Shown here: piece by piece, positions 24,116 to 36,546 of the stretch
How positions within the stretch are numbered: the stretch's first letter is position 1
Layout of the letters: every line of letters begins with the position of its first letter
Source of the DNA: Prunella strophiata
Lineage: Eukaryota; Chordata; Aves; Passeriformes; Prunellidae
Assembly (NCBI GenBank): GCA_036583965.1
Contig: JAZBQD010000017.1
Coordinates: 28,430,385 to 28,494,384, forward strand
Reading direction: 5' to 3'
Length of the DNA: 64,000 nucleotides
Position numbers and translations under genes: made by a program
Notes under the pieces: generated by a model
Seen by the model: the letters and a program-made list of their open reading frames with translations, nothing else
Databases searched by the model: none
Told to the model about the DNA's origin: nothing

Positions 24116-27100
24116 TCATGCATGACTTACACAGCTGACATCACTCAGAATTGTGGAAGAAGTGAGTCATCTGCCCTCAGATGCTGTAGAAGTTAAATGC
24201 CTCAGAATCTAAGCAAGAGTCATGTTACTTTGGGAATTAGCCATACATTTACCTTGAATGAGAAAATTGGTCAGGCACTTGCCGTACAGAGAGCTGAAAC
24301 CATAGAAGAGGGCACAGTGCTCTGGTAGAGGACCTCCCCAACCCCTCTGAAGCCAATGACAAGTGTATTTGCTGCTCTGTTTAACCAATCTTCCTCTTTC
24401 TGCCATATTTAACCATCCTGTTTCCAGCAGTGTTTGCAGGTTGGACATTTTGGTTCCAGCACATTGTCGTGGCTGTGTCCTGCCCACCCTTTCCTGCAGT
24501 GTGTGGGAGTGTGTGGTGGTCTGAATGTTAGTCATGGCAGATCCATAAATATCCATTATGTTTATTGTGCTAAATTACTGCATTGCCTTGGGGAGGTCAC
24601 TTATTTTCTGCCCCTCTGAGATTCTGCACCTATAAAACGTAGGTTTCAGTCTCTACCTACTATAAAAGCATAAAGTGAGGATGCTTCTTTGTGCTGTGCA
24701 GGAGCTAATTAATATTACAGAAGTGTGTGGTATCCCTTGATGCTAGCCGGATGGGAGAAGATTTTTTTCTCACCATTATCTTTGTGGCCTTTTGCAGACA
24801 CAGGTACAGAGGTCTCCTCAATGAAACACTGCAGATATCACATAATTGCATAAGAAAATCCAAATTCTGTGGGAGATGTTGACTTGCTAATACCTACATA
24901 GATTCAATACATAGACATACCTATTTGATACATAGATAGACCACAGGTCCTCAAGATCAAGTATCTGGCTTGTCATCTGAAGAGCTAATCCTGAAATTTT
25001 GCATCTGGGTAGGTCTCTGTAGTCGATGCTGTAGACATGCCATCTCAGGTCTCACAATCTTGTCAGGAGAATCAGGGTCTGGCTGGAAGAACTAGCATTG
25101 CTTGTCCCTGTCCTGGGAACAACAAAAAATTTCCTAAGTACATGGATGAGATTTGAAAGCTAATACACTCTTTCTGCTGGCAACAAAAAGGAGGATAATA
25201 TCAGACATTTCATTATGTACCTAAATTAAGCATTTTACTTCAATAGATTTTCTTTTCACTTGTTCAGTGCAACTGAGTTTAGACAAACATCTCAAACATC
25301 TCAGGATAATATATTATCCTGAATAAGATATTTTAGAAGACATTTATCACCTCTCCAGGTAAGCAGAAAAAATCTGTACCAGTGTTAAGGAATTGAGCAT
25401 GAGAGCTCTGTACCTTCCAGTAACATCTGTTGTAATTGGAAAAGAGTATTTTGAAAGAGAATAAATAGAGTATGCCCTCTGTGCACAATTTTTATTCAGG
25501 TGTTACAGTTCTCGCTTCTTCTCAAGTAATTTCAGACATAACTTTTTATTGAATCCAAGGCAGAGGCTGAAGAGTTTTGACTGATAAACAAGTCAGAGCA
25601 AGTTGATAAAGATGCAACTTGTTTCAGGCTGGATCTATGAAAAAGACTTGTTTGTTCAAGTACAAGCTGCTAAGGGCTATCCAGAAGGCAGATTTTACTC
25701 ATTTGGATAATGTCAGTGGGGCTTTTTTCTGCCTAACTTTCATTTAAAGCAAGATGAATGCTTCCCTCCTGAGACTTTCAGTAAACCCAGAACACTCTAT
25801 GAATCTGTGCTTGGGTACAGCATGGTAGTGTTGAACAATTTACCATTTTCTAGGAGAGTGTCCTACTCACCCCATGCAAATTCTGTAGCTAGTAATTTGA
25901 GGCTGTTTAAGTAAATCTCACAAAATTGGAAACTCTCTGTCACAGGGGCAGCAGCTCATTTTGATGCTCTGCTACAGAGTATCCAACATCCTTGAAAGCT
26001 AAAAAGCTGAGCCTGGCTCTTCATTTCAGCCACTCATTGGTTGTTAGATCTCTTAACCTAGATCACTGACATACAGACATCAATACTTTTGAAATGCCTT
26101 GATCAATCTCTGTGGCACGCATCCTCTAATACATAAGTAGAACCAGCAGAAATGTGCCTGTGCTAAAATGAACACGTCTATTCATATATTCCCCTGGCCT
26201 TGTGCTGGAGAACTCTGCAAACAAACAAATGAGAAGATAAGCTTATTCCACTTCACTATGGCTTTTCTCTACCACTTGCTTGCTGACCTATCCCTAGCCC
26301 CCGTTACTGATTCCCTTCCTCATCCAACCAAATACTGTTCCTGAGGTATGATCAGAATTTTCTGCCTAGCATTCTCCTTGCAGAATGTTAGTGCTGATTG
26401 TTTTCACAGTCTCTCTGGCAGCTTGATGTGCATGTTTGTGCACACATCTGTGGAAGGTGAGGAAATCGGAGAAGATGGGGAGAAGAAGGAGAGAAGGGAA
26501 GACTGTTTGGTACCGTTTTAGAGAATTGTGCCTCAGCAGCTGTGGCACTGAATGGCCTAAGTCAGGATCTTGTGTAGACTGTACTAAAATTTCTTAAGCA
26601 GGTAGTTCTATCCCTGGGCTCAGAAAACTAAAAATACTGCCCTTGTGAGCTGTGTGAACATCTGGATTGAACTGCTGAAGAGGACCATGGAATCACTATA
26701 CTGAGTCTGATAGGCCTCATTCCAGGTTCACAAAGCAGGAGGGAAAGGGAAGATGATTTATTAAATAGTGTTTACTGAGTCTTTTTCATTGTGGGGTCTT
26801 CCCAGCTCAGCCATTTCTGTATTTCATCACTTCTGTATCTCCACTAGCCACACCTGCACCAGCCCTTCCTCCACTGACAGGAGAGAGTTCATCCAGGTGT
26901 GAGCTGGTAGTTCCCACTTTACTTTTCTTGCCATAAGAAACATGACAGAAGATCTACCACATGTACTGGATAGGTTTTGCTTGGTTTTGCCTCACATAAC
27001 TTTAGCACATTGCATGAGAGTGGACCTCTCCTTAAGTCATTCCACGGTCCTGAAGTGCCTAAGCCATGCTGAACAGACTCAAGAGCGAGGCACTCTCCCT

Positions 27101-29118
27101 TCTCTTCTGCCCATCTCTTTCCCTTCCCACTCAGAACTGGTAACAAGGGACACAGACACATTTGACTCATGTGTGCAAATCAGAAGCATTGCCTCCCACA
27201 CTTTTCCCCTTGGCACTCAAGCAGGTGATGAAGCACTTAAACAAGAGACCAAAGAGAAGCATGGTTCATTGTTTGGATTCTGAATATATTTTTGTCTTTC
27301 ATGACATTGTTTTATTTGCATCACTGGTCTGTTCAATCTCAGGTAAATGAGGTATTTTAGTTTTATAACTAGTTTTTATTTACACAGAAAGGTTGTTGGC
27401 TAGACACTGCAGTCATTTTCCCTCACAACTCCAAGACCTTACAGGTTAGTAAAAAAATAGTCAAAGGGCCTTCTCATTTGGAGGGTAAATGATCTAGTTT
27501 GCCATTGGCCTTGTGAACTCACATTTATATGTAGAGAAAGCCATATGAAATCAGACTGCAATATTAATTATCAATGCTACTCTTGTGTTTAAAATGAATA
27601 AAACAAAATATAAGATCATATGCTTAATCACTTTGGAGTTCCTCTGTCTATGTTTCCAGTATCATACATTGGCTTAGATCCCTCCCAGCCTCTCTCCTTC
27701 ATCAAAAGACCATACCAGTGCTGCTGAATTCATCTTTTTGCCAAGCTTTTTGTGCTAGAACAAGCATTGTTAGAAATGAGCTGTTGTGATCTAAATGTAA
27801 CGTCTTCTGTATCTGAAAGTTGTCTGTATTTGTTCTGAATATATGTTATCAAGATAACTGTTTCTTCATGCACTGAGTTAGTAAAATGTTTCAGTACTGT
27901 CATTAAAAAAATTGCCTGTTTCTCTCTTTCATACACACAGAGCAAAATTTAACTTAGTCATGCATTTTCTAGTAGAAAGGCTCCCCAGCTTTCTTTCAGA
28001 TGCATGCAGTACTTGAAGATGATTTAAAGTAGAAACATTGTGAATGTGATTTTAATTTGTTATTTTCCTGGTATTTTTCCTGCATGATGTGGGTAAATGG
28101 TATGATGTTCTTTTAAAATGGAATCACAGCCAATAAAAAACCCCAGTGATTTCATAAATCGTTTGCAATGCTTTCCTGTGAAATTCCTATTAGGCTTCGT
28201 TTGGAAATCGAAGCATGGTTGCTCATATACAAATAGAATGGTAACAGAATTGAGATGCAACATGGATATTATTTGAATAAATATGCTCATTTTTTCATTT
28301 GTCAGAAACACTGATGATGTTTGATGTGTACAGGTGATTATCAAATTTTAAATAAGTTTTGCTACTAGGAATTAGTTTTCCTTAAGAAGAGCAGAACAAC
28401 ACTCCTTTGAAAGAAACACAGACATTTAGCTGTGGTGTAGTGAGAATAGGTTTGGATCTTAAGACAAAAAATGTAAAACACTGATTTGCTATGACACTAA
28501 ATGTTTCTCAGGATCCAGAATTTGTGCTATGTACAAAACTCTTTGAATGGCAAGTTCCACACAGCTAAGCCTCATTTTACTTGCTCAGGCACAAATCATT
28601 AGCTGTTATATTCATCATGAAAGTGTTGCATCATGTTAGAAAAAGATATTCCTGTACATCTTACAGGAAAACCCAGTACCCTTTTACCTACCCTTCCTTG
28701 GGACCATTGTGTGATCACTCAGGTTTTTTTGGGGTGGTTTACTAACAGAAGCAACCACAGGACTGTCACAGAGAATCAGCCCATATTATTTACGCGCCAG
28801 AACACCTACTCAGAATTTGAGCCCAGCACTGCTAAAACTAACACATGCTAATGCTGTGAGACTGTGAGTTCAAGGGCAGGCTCTCCATGTACCTCAGGTT
28901 CCAGGCGAAGTCTGTGTTTGACAAAGATAACAGGGCAAGAAAACACTTTTCACTGGTTTCCCCAAGAAACAGACAGCTTAAGGGAACCAGAACTATCATA
29001 TCAGACAAGTGCTGGGGACAAGATCCAGATACTGAAGAATGAAAGCAGGTGATTTTGCAAGGCATCATTTTGCAATGGAGGTAAATTATTCTTTTAAAGC
29101 AGCTTCTGATTTCTTATT

Positions 29119-29142
29119 AAAAAAAAAAAAAAAAAAAAAAAA
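29119..29142. repeat. Poly(A) tract, 24 nt
   Basis: Uninterrupted A run. The sequence 5' of it does not look like a processed gene copy, so it is recorded as a simple repeat. Confidence 0.9.
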
Positions 29143-29707
29143 GAATGATAAATTCCAATGTTTAGGCTGGTGCAATCTACCGTCTCCCATTTTAAAAGTA
29201 CCTTTTGTCAGGTAAGATCCTCTCCAGAGAAAAAACAAAAAAAGAAATCAGCAGCCCCATCATGAGGGCCTCCGGAGTTAAAAATTACTCCAGTTATGAA
29301 GATGCATTAGTGATTTATTTCTCTGACACTGGTCCTGGGATGAAATGATTAGCCCTACTGCAAGCTCCCTCTCTTCACTGACAGCAGTGGTGGCATGGAC
29401 TACATACTTGGGGCAAATATTTAACTTCCAAATGAAAGTCTGTGTGGAAGGATACTCATCACGGTCCTGATTAAGTCCATTTTAATGTCTTAATTTCATT
29501 TTCTTCCTGAAGTGCCACAGATGATCTAGGGTCCATAAAGCTCTCTCTGAAAATGTGATTTAAATGAAGGCATCTGAACAATGGTGGCACAATACTGGTC
29601 TGTATATTGAGATCCTAGGTGGTTTGTGGCAACCATAAACATCCCCAGTTAAAAAATCCCAAATGAGATTTTTATTTCTTCTGTAACTGACCCTTCCCTT
29701 TTCAGTT

Positions 29708-29728
29708 AAAAAAAAAAAAAAAAAAAAA
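29708..29728. repeat. Poly(A) tract, 21 nt
   Basis: Uninterrupted A run followed by a short CCACC/AAACCC-rich stretch up to about 29770. There is no retrocopy signature upstream. Confidence 0.9.
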
Positions 29729-30675
29729 GAAGCTACCCCCACCACCACCAAAAACCCACCAAAAAATCCACATCAAGAATGTAACTGCATTGGGGTATTC
29801 CTTGTGAAGATAACTCTGCTACGGCCTGTCACCTGTGATTTTACAGACAGTTTGAGATAGGTGGTAAAAGTATATCTGAAAAAGACAAATGGCTGGAAAG
29901 TGTGATGTTAAACACCCATGCTTTCCTGAGCCCTTGTTATTGAGAAGCTGAATTCTGCTAGTGCTGTGAGATGGAAACAGTTTTTTCATTTGAGATTTGC
30001 TTTTCTCAGAAAATCTATTTTTGTCCAAGAGGGTCAGATATAACATTGTATTTGGGAACCTCGAGCTGCAGCAGCTGAGCATATTTTGAATTAGAAAAGG
30101 ACTTATTAAAAATCTGTGTGGTGAACATTTCAGCTGGGCTATGAGAGGTTTAGACCATCACAAACAACAACTGTCTGACTGAAAGTATAGGTAATTTCTA
30201 TTACATTTTTAATAAAAAATATCTTTAAATTTACAGGTAATAGAACATATCTTTCCAATTTGTCAGCTGCTGGTCAAAAAAAAATCAAAATCAGGAAAGA
30301 CCAGTCTGCACAAAAAGGGAGAACATGTACTGAAATGTAATTAAGGTATTCATATTTCATATTCTGTTTCAATTTTCACTTTACTTTTTCTGAAAATAGC
30401 CAAAATATGTGTATGATCATTTCTAATTTGTTTATGTGTGTCATCAACCTGAAGCCAGTGTATGGCTGATATGGGACTATCAGTTTCATAGCTGGATAAG
30501 CTGTGAATTTTCTGCATATACAAACCCAATATCTAGCAGCTTCCTTTTAAATTATTGAAATTGAGACACATTTTCAAGTTTCCATATCTTATCAAGACCT
30601 GAGCAGACGCTCATCAGACATTCACCCCTCAGCCACAAAGAAACCTCTTTTTTGTGAAGACTGAGCACGACAAAT

Positions 30676-31335
30676 CTTAGAATCATGGAAGGAAAAGACT
30701 TTTAAGCCCAGCCATCAATGTAGCTCCACCACTATGCTTACTATTAAACCATGTCCTTGAGGGCCATATTCTGGTGTTTTTAGAATACTTCCAGGTGTGG
30801 TGACTCAACCCACTGCTTCCCTGTTCCAGTCCATTTCAATGTTCTACAATTCTTCCTGAGGAAAAAAAAATAAATTAAAAAGAATATCCTAATATCTAGT
30901 CTAGACCTTACTTGGGGCAACAAGGGACTATTTCCACTCACCCTGTCACTTGCTACCTGGGGAAGAGACCCACCTCTACCTGGGTACATCCTCCTTTCAG
31001 GCAGCTGTAGAGGGTCATAAGGTCTCCCCTGAGTCTCCTTTTCTCCAGACTGAGCAACCCCAGCTCCCTCAGCCGCTGCTCACAGGGCTTGTGCTCCAGA
31101 TCCTTCACCAGATCCATTGCCTTTCTCTGGACACACTCATCCAGGTATCAGCGAAGAGGACCAGCCCCAAAACTGAACCCTGAGGAGCCCCACTTGTGAG
31201 TGGTCCCCAGCTGGATGTAACTCCATTCTCCAGCACTCTCTGGGCCTGCCCATCCTGGCAGTTTTTTACCAAGTAAACAGTGCACCATGGAAATGCTGTT
31301 TCACCAGGTGAATGCTGTGGGAATGTCAGACTAAA
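30676..31335 (-). mobile_element. CR1 LINE, 5'-truncated copy
   Basis: Read on the minus strand, the element ends at about 30676 with a degenerate CR1 terminus ('..aaaagtc..tccttccatgattc'). On the + strand one sees the complement of the CR1 3' region and ORF2 end: 'cctaatatctagtctaga', 'ggtctcccctgagtctccttttctccagactgagcaacccc' and 'agctccctcagccgctgctcacagg', then 'ccagatccttcaccag'. It continues through 'tgaaccctgaggagccccact' to about 31335. It is a dead fragment with frame breaks, and the ends are approximate. Confidence 0.85.
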
Positions 31336-31828
31336 ACTGAACACTTTAAAGTGAATGCACGTAGAAATAAATAGATTAATAGAGATTGATTCTCTGAAAA
31401 AATATCTTGCTACTGAAACTCATCTGGGACACTTGGGGACAAAACCCATTATTATCTCTTTCAAAGTAATATTTGAAGAAATTCCAACACATGTATTGCC
31501 AACTGACAATCAAGTTGCAGATTGAAAGGCCTTCTTATTTAGATGATTAAAAAAAGAATTTGGTTTCACAGTGCTAAATGGAAATGAGACGCAAGGCGTT
31601 TGGAAATTTTTCACATTTTGTTATAGTATAGTGTTAGGTAACTCCTAATGATCTCATATTTTTACCTAAAAAATAAAATCATTCCTTTTCTGGTGTTATT
31701 GCAGCTTTTTTAGTGTGGACATGAGCCAGACTAGCTTAATAGGCTATGAAAACAAGAGGGAAAAAAAAATGCCCACAACACATTTAAAATAATGGGCAAG
31801 CAGATGGTAATTGCTCATGACTTTGGGG

Positions 31829-31911
31829 TTTGGTTTTTTTTGGTTTTTTTTTGGTTTTTTTTTTTTGTTTGTTTGTTTTTCTTTTTGTTTTTTTTGGTTT
31901 TTTTTTGTTAA
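31829..31911. repeat. T-rich low-complexity tract (GT/TG interrupted)
   Basis: Runs of 7-14 T separated by GG or G, including a (GTTT)n segment, about 80 bp. On the opposite strand it reads as an A/CC-rich Lys/Asn/Pro ORF that is not a gene. Confidence 0.9.
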
Positions 31912-34900
31912 CTCAGCAGAGCTCTGCACTACATTTGGAGGAGAAAAATGAGAGTAGAATATTTTAGTGGAAAATTCCTAGGCAGACTATAGAAGTTCTC
32001 TTATTTACTGTGGTTATGAAGGATAGCTCAGCATGCACAAAAGCAGGTTGTGGAGATCCACCCTCACGCACAGCAAAAAGAGAGAACCCATTGTCAGTTC
32101 ACTTGCCTGAGCAGGGGAAGCTAGAGTAACAGAGCTAATAATTTTCACCTGCTGGTGAAGTGAGAGTAATGGTACTGAACCACCTTTGAGCTGTTCCAGC
32201 AAGACACATTGTCCTTTACATAAGCAGCCTTCTCTGAGGACTCTTGAAACAGATGTCAACAATGTGGAAGGAATCTATGTCAGAAAGACTCCTGGGAACA
32301 AAGAGATTAAAAAGATTAAAAAGATATCACTTACTAAATGTTGCTGCAGGTTATAACACCAAGAATATTACAGCAACCTAGCTTATAGTCAAATATTTAA
32401 ATACATATACTTTTTAGATGGAAATTTATTTACCTGCTTTAAATTCTACTCCATACTTAAGTAGCAGAACACATGGAGAGCTCCCTTAGAGAAGCTTAGC
32501 AAACAGGGGAGACATAGTTCAATACAATTAAATGTTCATTGATGGTAAATCTTACCTGTTGGTGATTTCTTTCCTCTCTGCATGAGCTGATCTAAGCCTC
32601 TTTAAAGGTGATCAGAGAATGACCATCTTTCACTTAGAAGTTTTTTATTTCTTAGGGACTACAAGTGTTTTCCACTCAAAAAATTTCTTCAAGTCCTCAT
32701 TTCCTCTTTTGAGTGCTGAGAGAAGACAGTCCTGCATCACTCAAGGAACTCAGCAGATGTTGTTAAAAGTAAATCTTAGCAGAAGCAGAATGTCAAGTAC
32801 CCCTACATGAGTTCTTCCAACTAAGGGCCAAGGATCTTCCAGGAAGAGCAAGAAGACAAAATTCTTGGCTTTTTTTTTTAGTCAAAACAGATAAAGAATA
32901 AAACTCTAAAGGCTTTACATATTAGTAAATAACATAAGAGATAACAAAGAGCAAAACTTTTGCAAGACCCCTTCCTGCCTCTTTCCCATTAGTATCTCTG
33001 AGTGAGGGTCCAAGAGAGGCTCTAGTCAGCATGGAAAGCAATGCTTAGTACAGAACAAAAGCCAACCTCATTGAGTGATGTCCCACAGTCCCGTGACTGG
33101 TCACGGTCACTGTCAGACAGGTGACAGGAAGTCTCCAGTGTAGAACAGTTCCCCATGGAAGCAGGCTGGGATGCTTCCAAAGTTTCAGATATCAGGTACC
33201 AGCTGTAGCTGGGCTAGAGGCACAGGCCTGTCAGGAGCCCACTGTCCAGCAGATCTCCTGTGCAAGAGCATGATTTTCTGGTCAAGAGAACAGAAATGTA
33301 TGTGTGAGAGAGCAGCGCATCAAGAAAGTGGCTAAGGACACATCACATTTCTCCACTGATGACCATGAAAGACCTCTTAAGCCCCATCTGCCCTAGCTTG
33401 TAAATGCCTGGTTTGCTTCTTTCCAGGGTACACAGATTTTATGACTAAATAAAAGCAAAAGGTATGAGGAAGAGAACAAACACATACTAATAGTGATGTG
33501 GCATGTTATGGAACAAGGAAAGGCTGCCAAGCAAGGCTGAGGGACCCTTGAAATGTTCTGGAGAGACAAGGCTAGGGTAAATACCTCTCCTGCAGAAGCA
33601 GTTTGTGAATCTCTGCACAATTACTCTTGGCAGTACTCCTGTTTGCTGACAGTGAAGGACTTGCAGTTGCTAGGGGAAAGGTTTCATAAACCTGAGAAGC
33701 TCAGGGCTTGGCTACGGAAATATTGGAAGAGCTTCACAGAGCTCCTGCATTGTCTGCTGATCTCTCCTATCAACTAATCTCTGCCAGAAAATGCATTTGC
33801 CTTCCTTGCCTAGCAAAGGAAGCTGTTTTCTGCTCTGCCTCATGATTACAGAGAAACACATGGCCTACTCCAAATCCCAGACTGGCACATCACATAATTT
33901 TCTTTCCAAACCTCTCTCTTTTTTACCTGGAAAGAGAAAGGATGAGACATTTCCAGGTGAAAACATTTTTGGCCAGCTCCACCCTTGCATTAGATGATTC
34001 ATATCTCCATTGCCATGTTTGCAGGATTCATTCCTTCTGTGTCTGTCTGTTGACGTGGAGCTGGGACCTCTGCCCTCACTACCATCAATTCACAAGACTA
34101 GTAGCTTCTTCGTTCCCTTGCCAGTTATGCCAGCCATGGCAGGCATGCTAGAAGTTTTTCCCAGGCAGAAAAGAAGCTGGTGAGAATTAAGTTTCAGGCA
34201 GTGGAGCAGGCTGTACAGCCTGGCCTTCAAGGGCAGCTTGGCAAGGTGATGTCCACATTTGTTCTGGGAGACCACCCCGGAAACTGCACACTGTGCCAGC
34301 AGGTTGCCCAGCTGTTGCTGGAACACAGCAGGTCAGTGACAACACACAGCATCTTCATGTTTTGCCTTCTGCTTCCACACTTCTTTCCTTCTGCCTAATG
34401 GCATCCTGATTATTTGGTTGTCAATATGTTTGTGGAGAAACTGGGGCCTTCTCAAATTCTGGGTGTTAGTGGGCCAAAAAGGGAAATTTGAAACAGATCC
34501 TTTCCCTCAAACAGGACACCTGACCTCTCACCAAGCTTCCTTGCTTTTGGGGTAGAAATGTCAGGACATTCCTTTTGCCTAGGAGCCTAGGATTTGTTTA
34601 TTGTGAGTGGTAGGCTTAAGAAACATATTCCTCTGCCAGGCTTGCTCCATTTCTAACCCAACAGTGGAAGCTTCACCCAGGTTTTTTGCAACATTTTTAA
34701 GTGCAGTCACCTCAGAATGTTTAAATAAGAAAAATAACAGCCACATCTGTAAGCTCATATTTGGAGGTAATGCACATACACTTTCCCTAGTGTATTGCTG
34801 TTTGGCAGAGAATGTCTGGCTCTGGTCCACCCTAGGTCTCTGCTGGCATTTAACAGTGCTCTGGTTCATTAATTGGTGGAGACTTAAGCTTACATCTTTC

Positions 34901-36530
34901 ACAGACTGCCTTGCTATTGCCAATAGACTTTGTCAGTTGACAGTGAAGAAACTCTATTTATGCTTCTCCAAGGAAGACCTTCATGTTCTAGGGAGGCAAA
35001 AAAAAGCAACAACTCTCATCTTCAAGAGGATTAACTATACTAAGCTTCCCATGCTCTTGGGATGGTATTAATGTGATGAAAAATGACAGATTAACATGAA
35101 ATTTACCCATATTAATAAGCCCAAAGATGGCTTGGCTGTGGAGAAATTAATTTTAATTGATTTATCAAACAATGCACATCCCTGCATTTCCCAGTGGAAT
35201 CAGAGATACTTATCTGACAAAGCCCTCCAATACCTAAAACTTTAAATTGTCTTAACAAAAAATGCACTGCATCCAAAGCCAACTCTTTAGGTTCAAAGCA
35301 ATTCTGAGTGGCACTGAGGTCACATGAGCAGGCATCATCTCAACATGGCTATGCCACTCTCTCACCCTCTGCAATGAGACTTTATAGAGAAACACATTCC
35401 TGCAGGACCATGGGTGCCATGTGACTGTAGCATAACCTATTTGTGCCAAATAGAAGCTGTAATGTTTTGGCCACTACTGCAAGGCAGCAGTGTGGGCAGA
35501 ATGTGGTACAAATAACACTGAGATTAATGGAAGGGAGAACCAGGCAGCACTGGGCAACTACCAGCTTTTGCAGTCTAACTGCTAAGGACAAATTGCTTTC
35601 CAGGGACATGTTGCTAGTGAATATAGTTCAACTGTGTCATGAGCTCTTGTGGAAAGTTAAGGCAGAAGATGTATGGCTATGGTATACCACCAAGACTTGA
35701 CTCCAGACAGTAGGGGTTCCCTCCATAGATCCCTCCTTCTAATCTCCCCTTGTGGTCAGGTTTGCTGTGGAAATGTCTTTTTAAGAAGATAATACACTAG
35801 TATATCTCTGTGAGTCAGCAAATACAGCTTGGTTCTTCTTTGGCAAGAAGACATTGAGAAAACAGGGCAACCAAATGTCCTTATGTGAAGTAGCAGATGT
35901 CTTCCAAAAGAATATGAGATGGGATGGAGCACAGGATAAGGAAATTCATAATAACAAGGTTATAACTTCCTTGGAGTCCTGCACTTCTTCTGTGAACTCA
36001 TGCTCTAAAGCTAAAAGTGACAAATTGAAACCCCAGTTAGCAATGTTTCCCCCTGTCATTTCCACAAAACCACATCTATCAATTTACTTGGCAATTACTC
36101 ACCAATTTTCTCTTAAATTCAAGATCAGATATAAAGCATAGGATGATTTCTTATAACATTGCATGTAAAATGGTAAAATTAAATGAATAGATTTTTCTTT
36201 TTAGCCTCTGCCTTAGACATCTTCCACATACAAAACATGCCATAAAAGGAGTGCTTGTTCACAGTGAGATTGTTGGGAAAAACACAATAACCAAACTATG
36301 TCCACTCTACATGAAAATAACTTCTAAATGCAGTAGTCACTACCAAGCACTGGTATTTTAGTAGCAATCACTGCAGAAAAAAATCCAGTGGGGCCACAAC
36401 ATTCAAGCTAGGCATTACTTTGAATTTTAGCATTAAAAGCTAAATTTAAGCATTACAGCTTACCAGTACTTTGAAAGAATTGCAGTTTCTTTTGCAGCTA
36501 GGCAAAAGTTAAACTGTTCAAGACAAAGGG

Positions 36531-36546
36531 AAAAAAAAAAAAAAAA
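36531..36546. repeat. Poly(A) tract, 16 nt
   Basis: Uninterrupted A run, directly seen; no associated element recognised. Confidence 0.85.

Larger units (their letters stand above)
24116..30675. other. Non-coding intergenic stretch
   Basis: No recognisable gene. Short ORFs here (all under about 120 codons) have no family signature and lie on both strands. The stretch holds two long A tracts (29119-29142, 29708-29728) and a possible conserved non-coding block at about 28110-28330. I see nothing else to name. Confidence 0.6.

Noticed and set aside
29100..29142. Poly(A) tract as the tail of a processed pseudogene
   Set aside because: The preceding sequence has no coding resemblance, and no flanking target-site duplication was seen.
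33091..33106. Inverted repeat CCGTGAC-TG-GTCACGG
   Set aside because: A 7-bp stem is within chance expectation; it resembles a hormone-response-type half-site pair but has no further support.
34180..34330. Moderately GC-rich open stretch (FQAVEQAVQPGLQGQLG..) that could be an exon
   Set aside because: No convincing flanking acceptor/donor pair and no family match that I recognise.
34607..35071. 154-codon + ORF with an antisense 114-codon ORF
   Set aside because: No family signature, Cys/Leu/Trp composition typical of random translation, no promoter or splice evidence.
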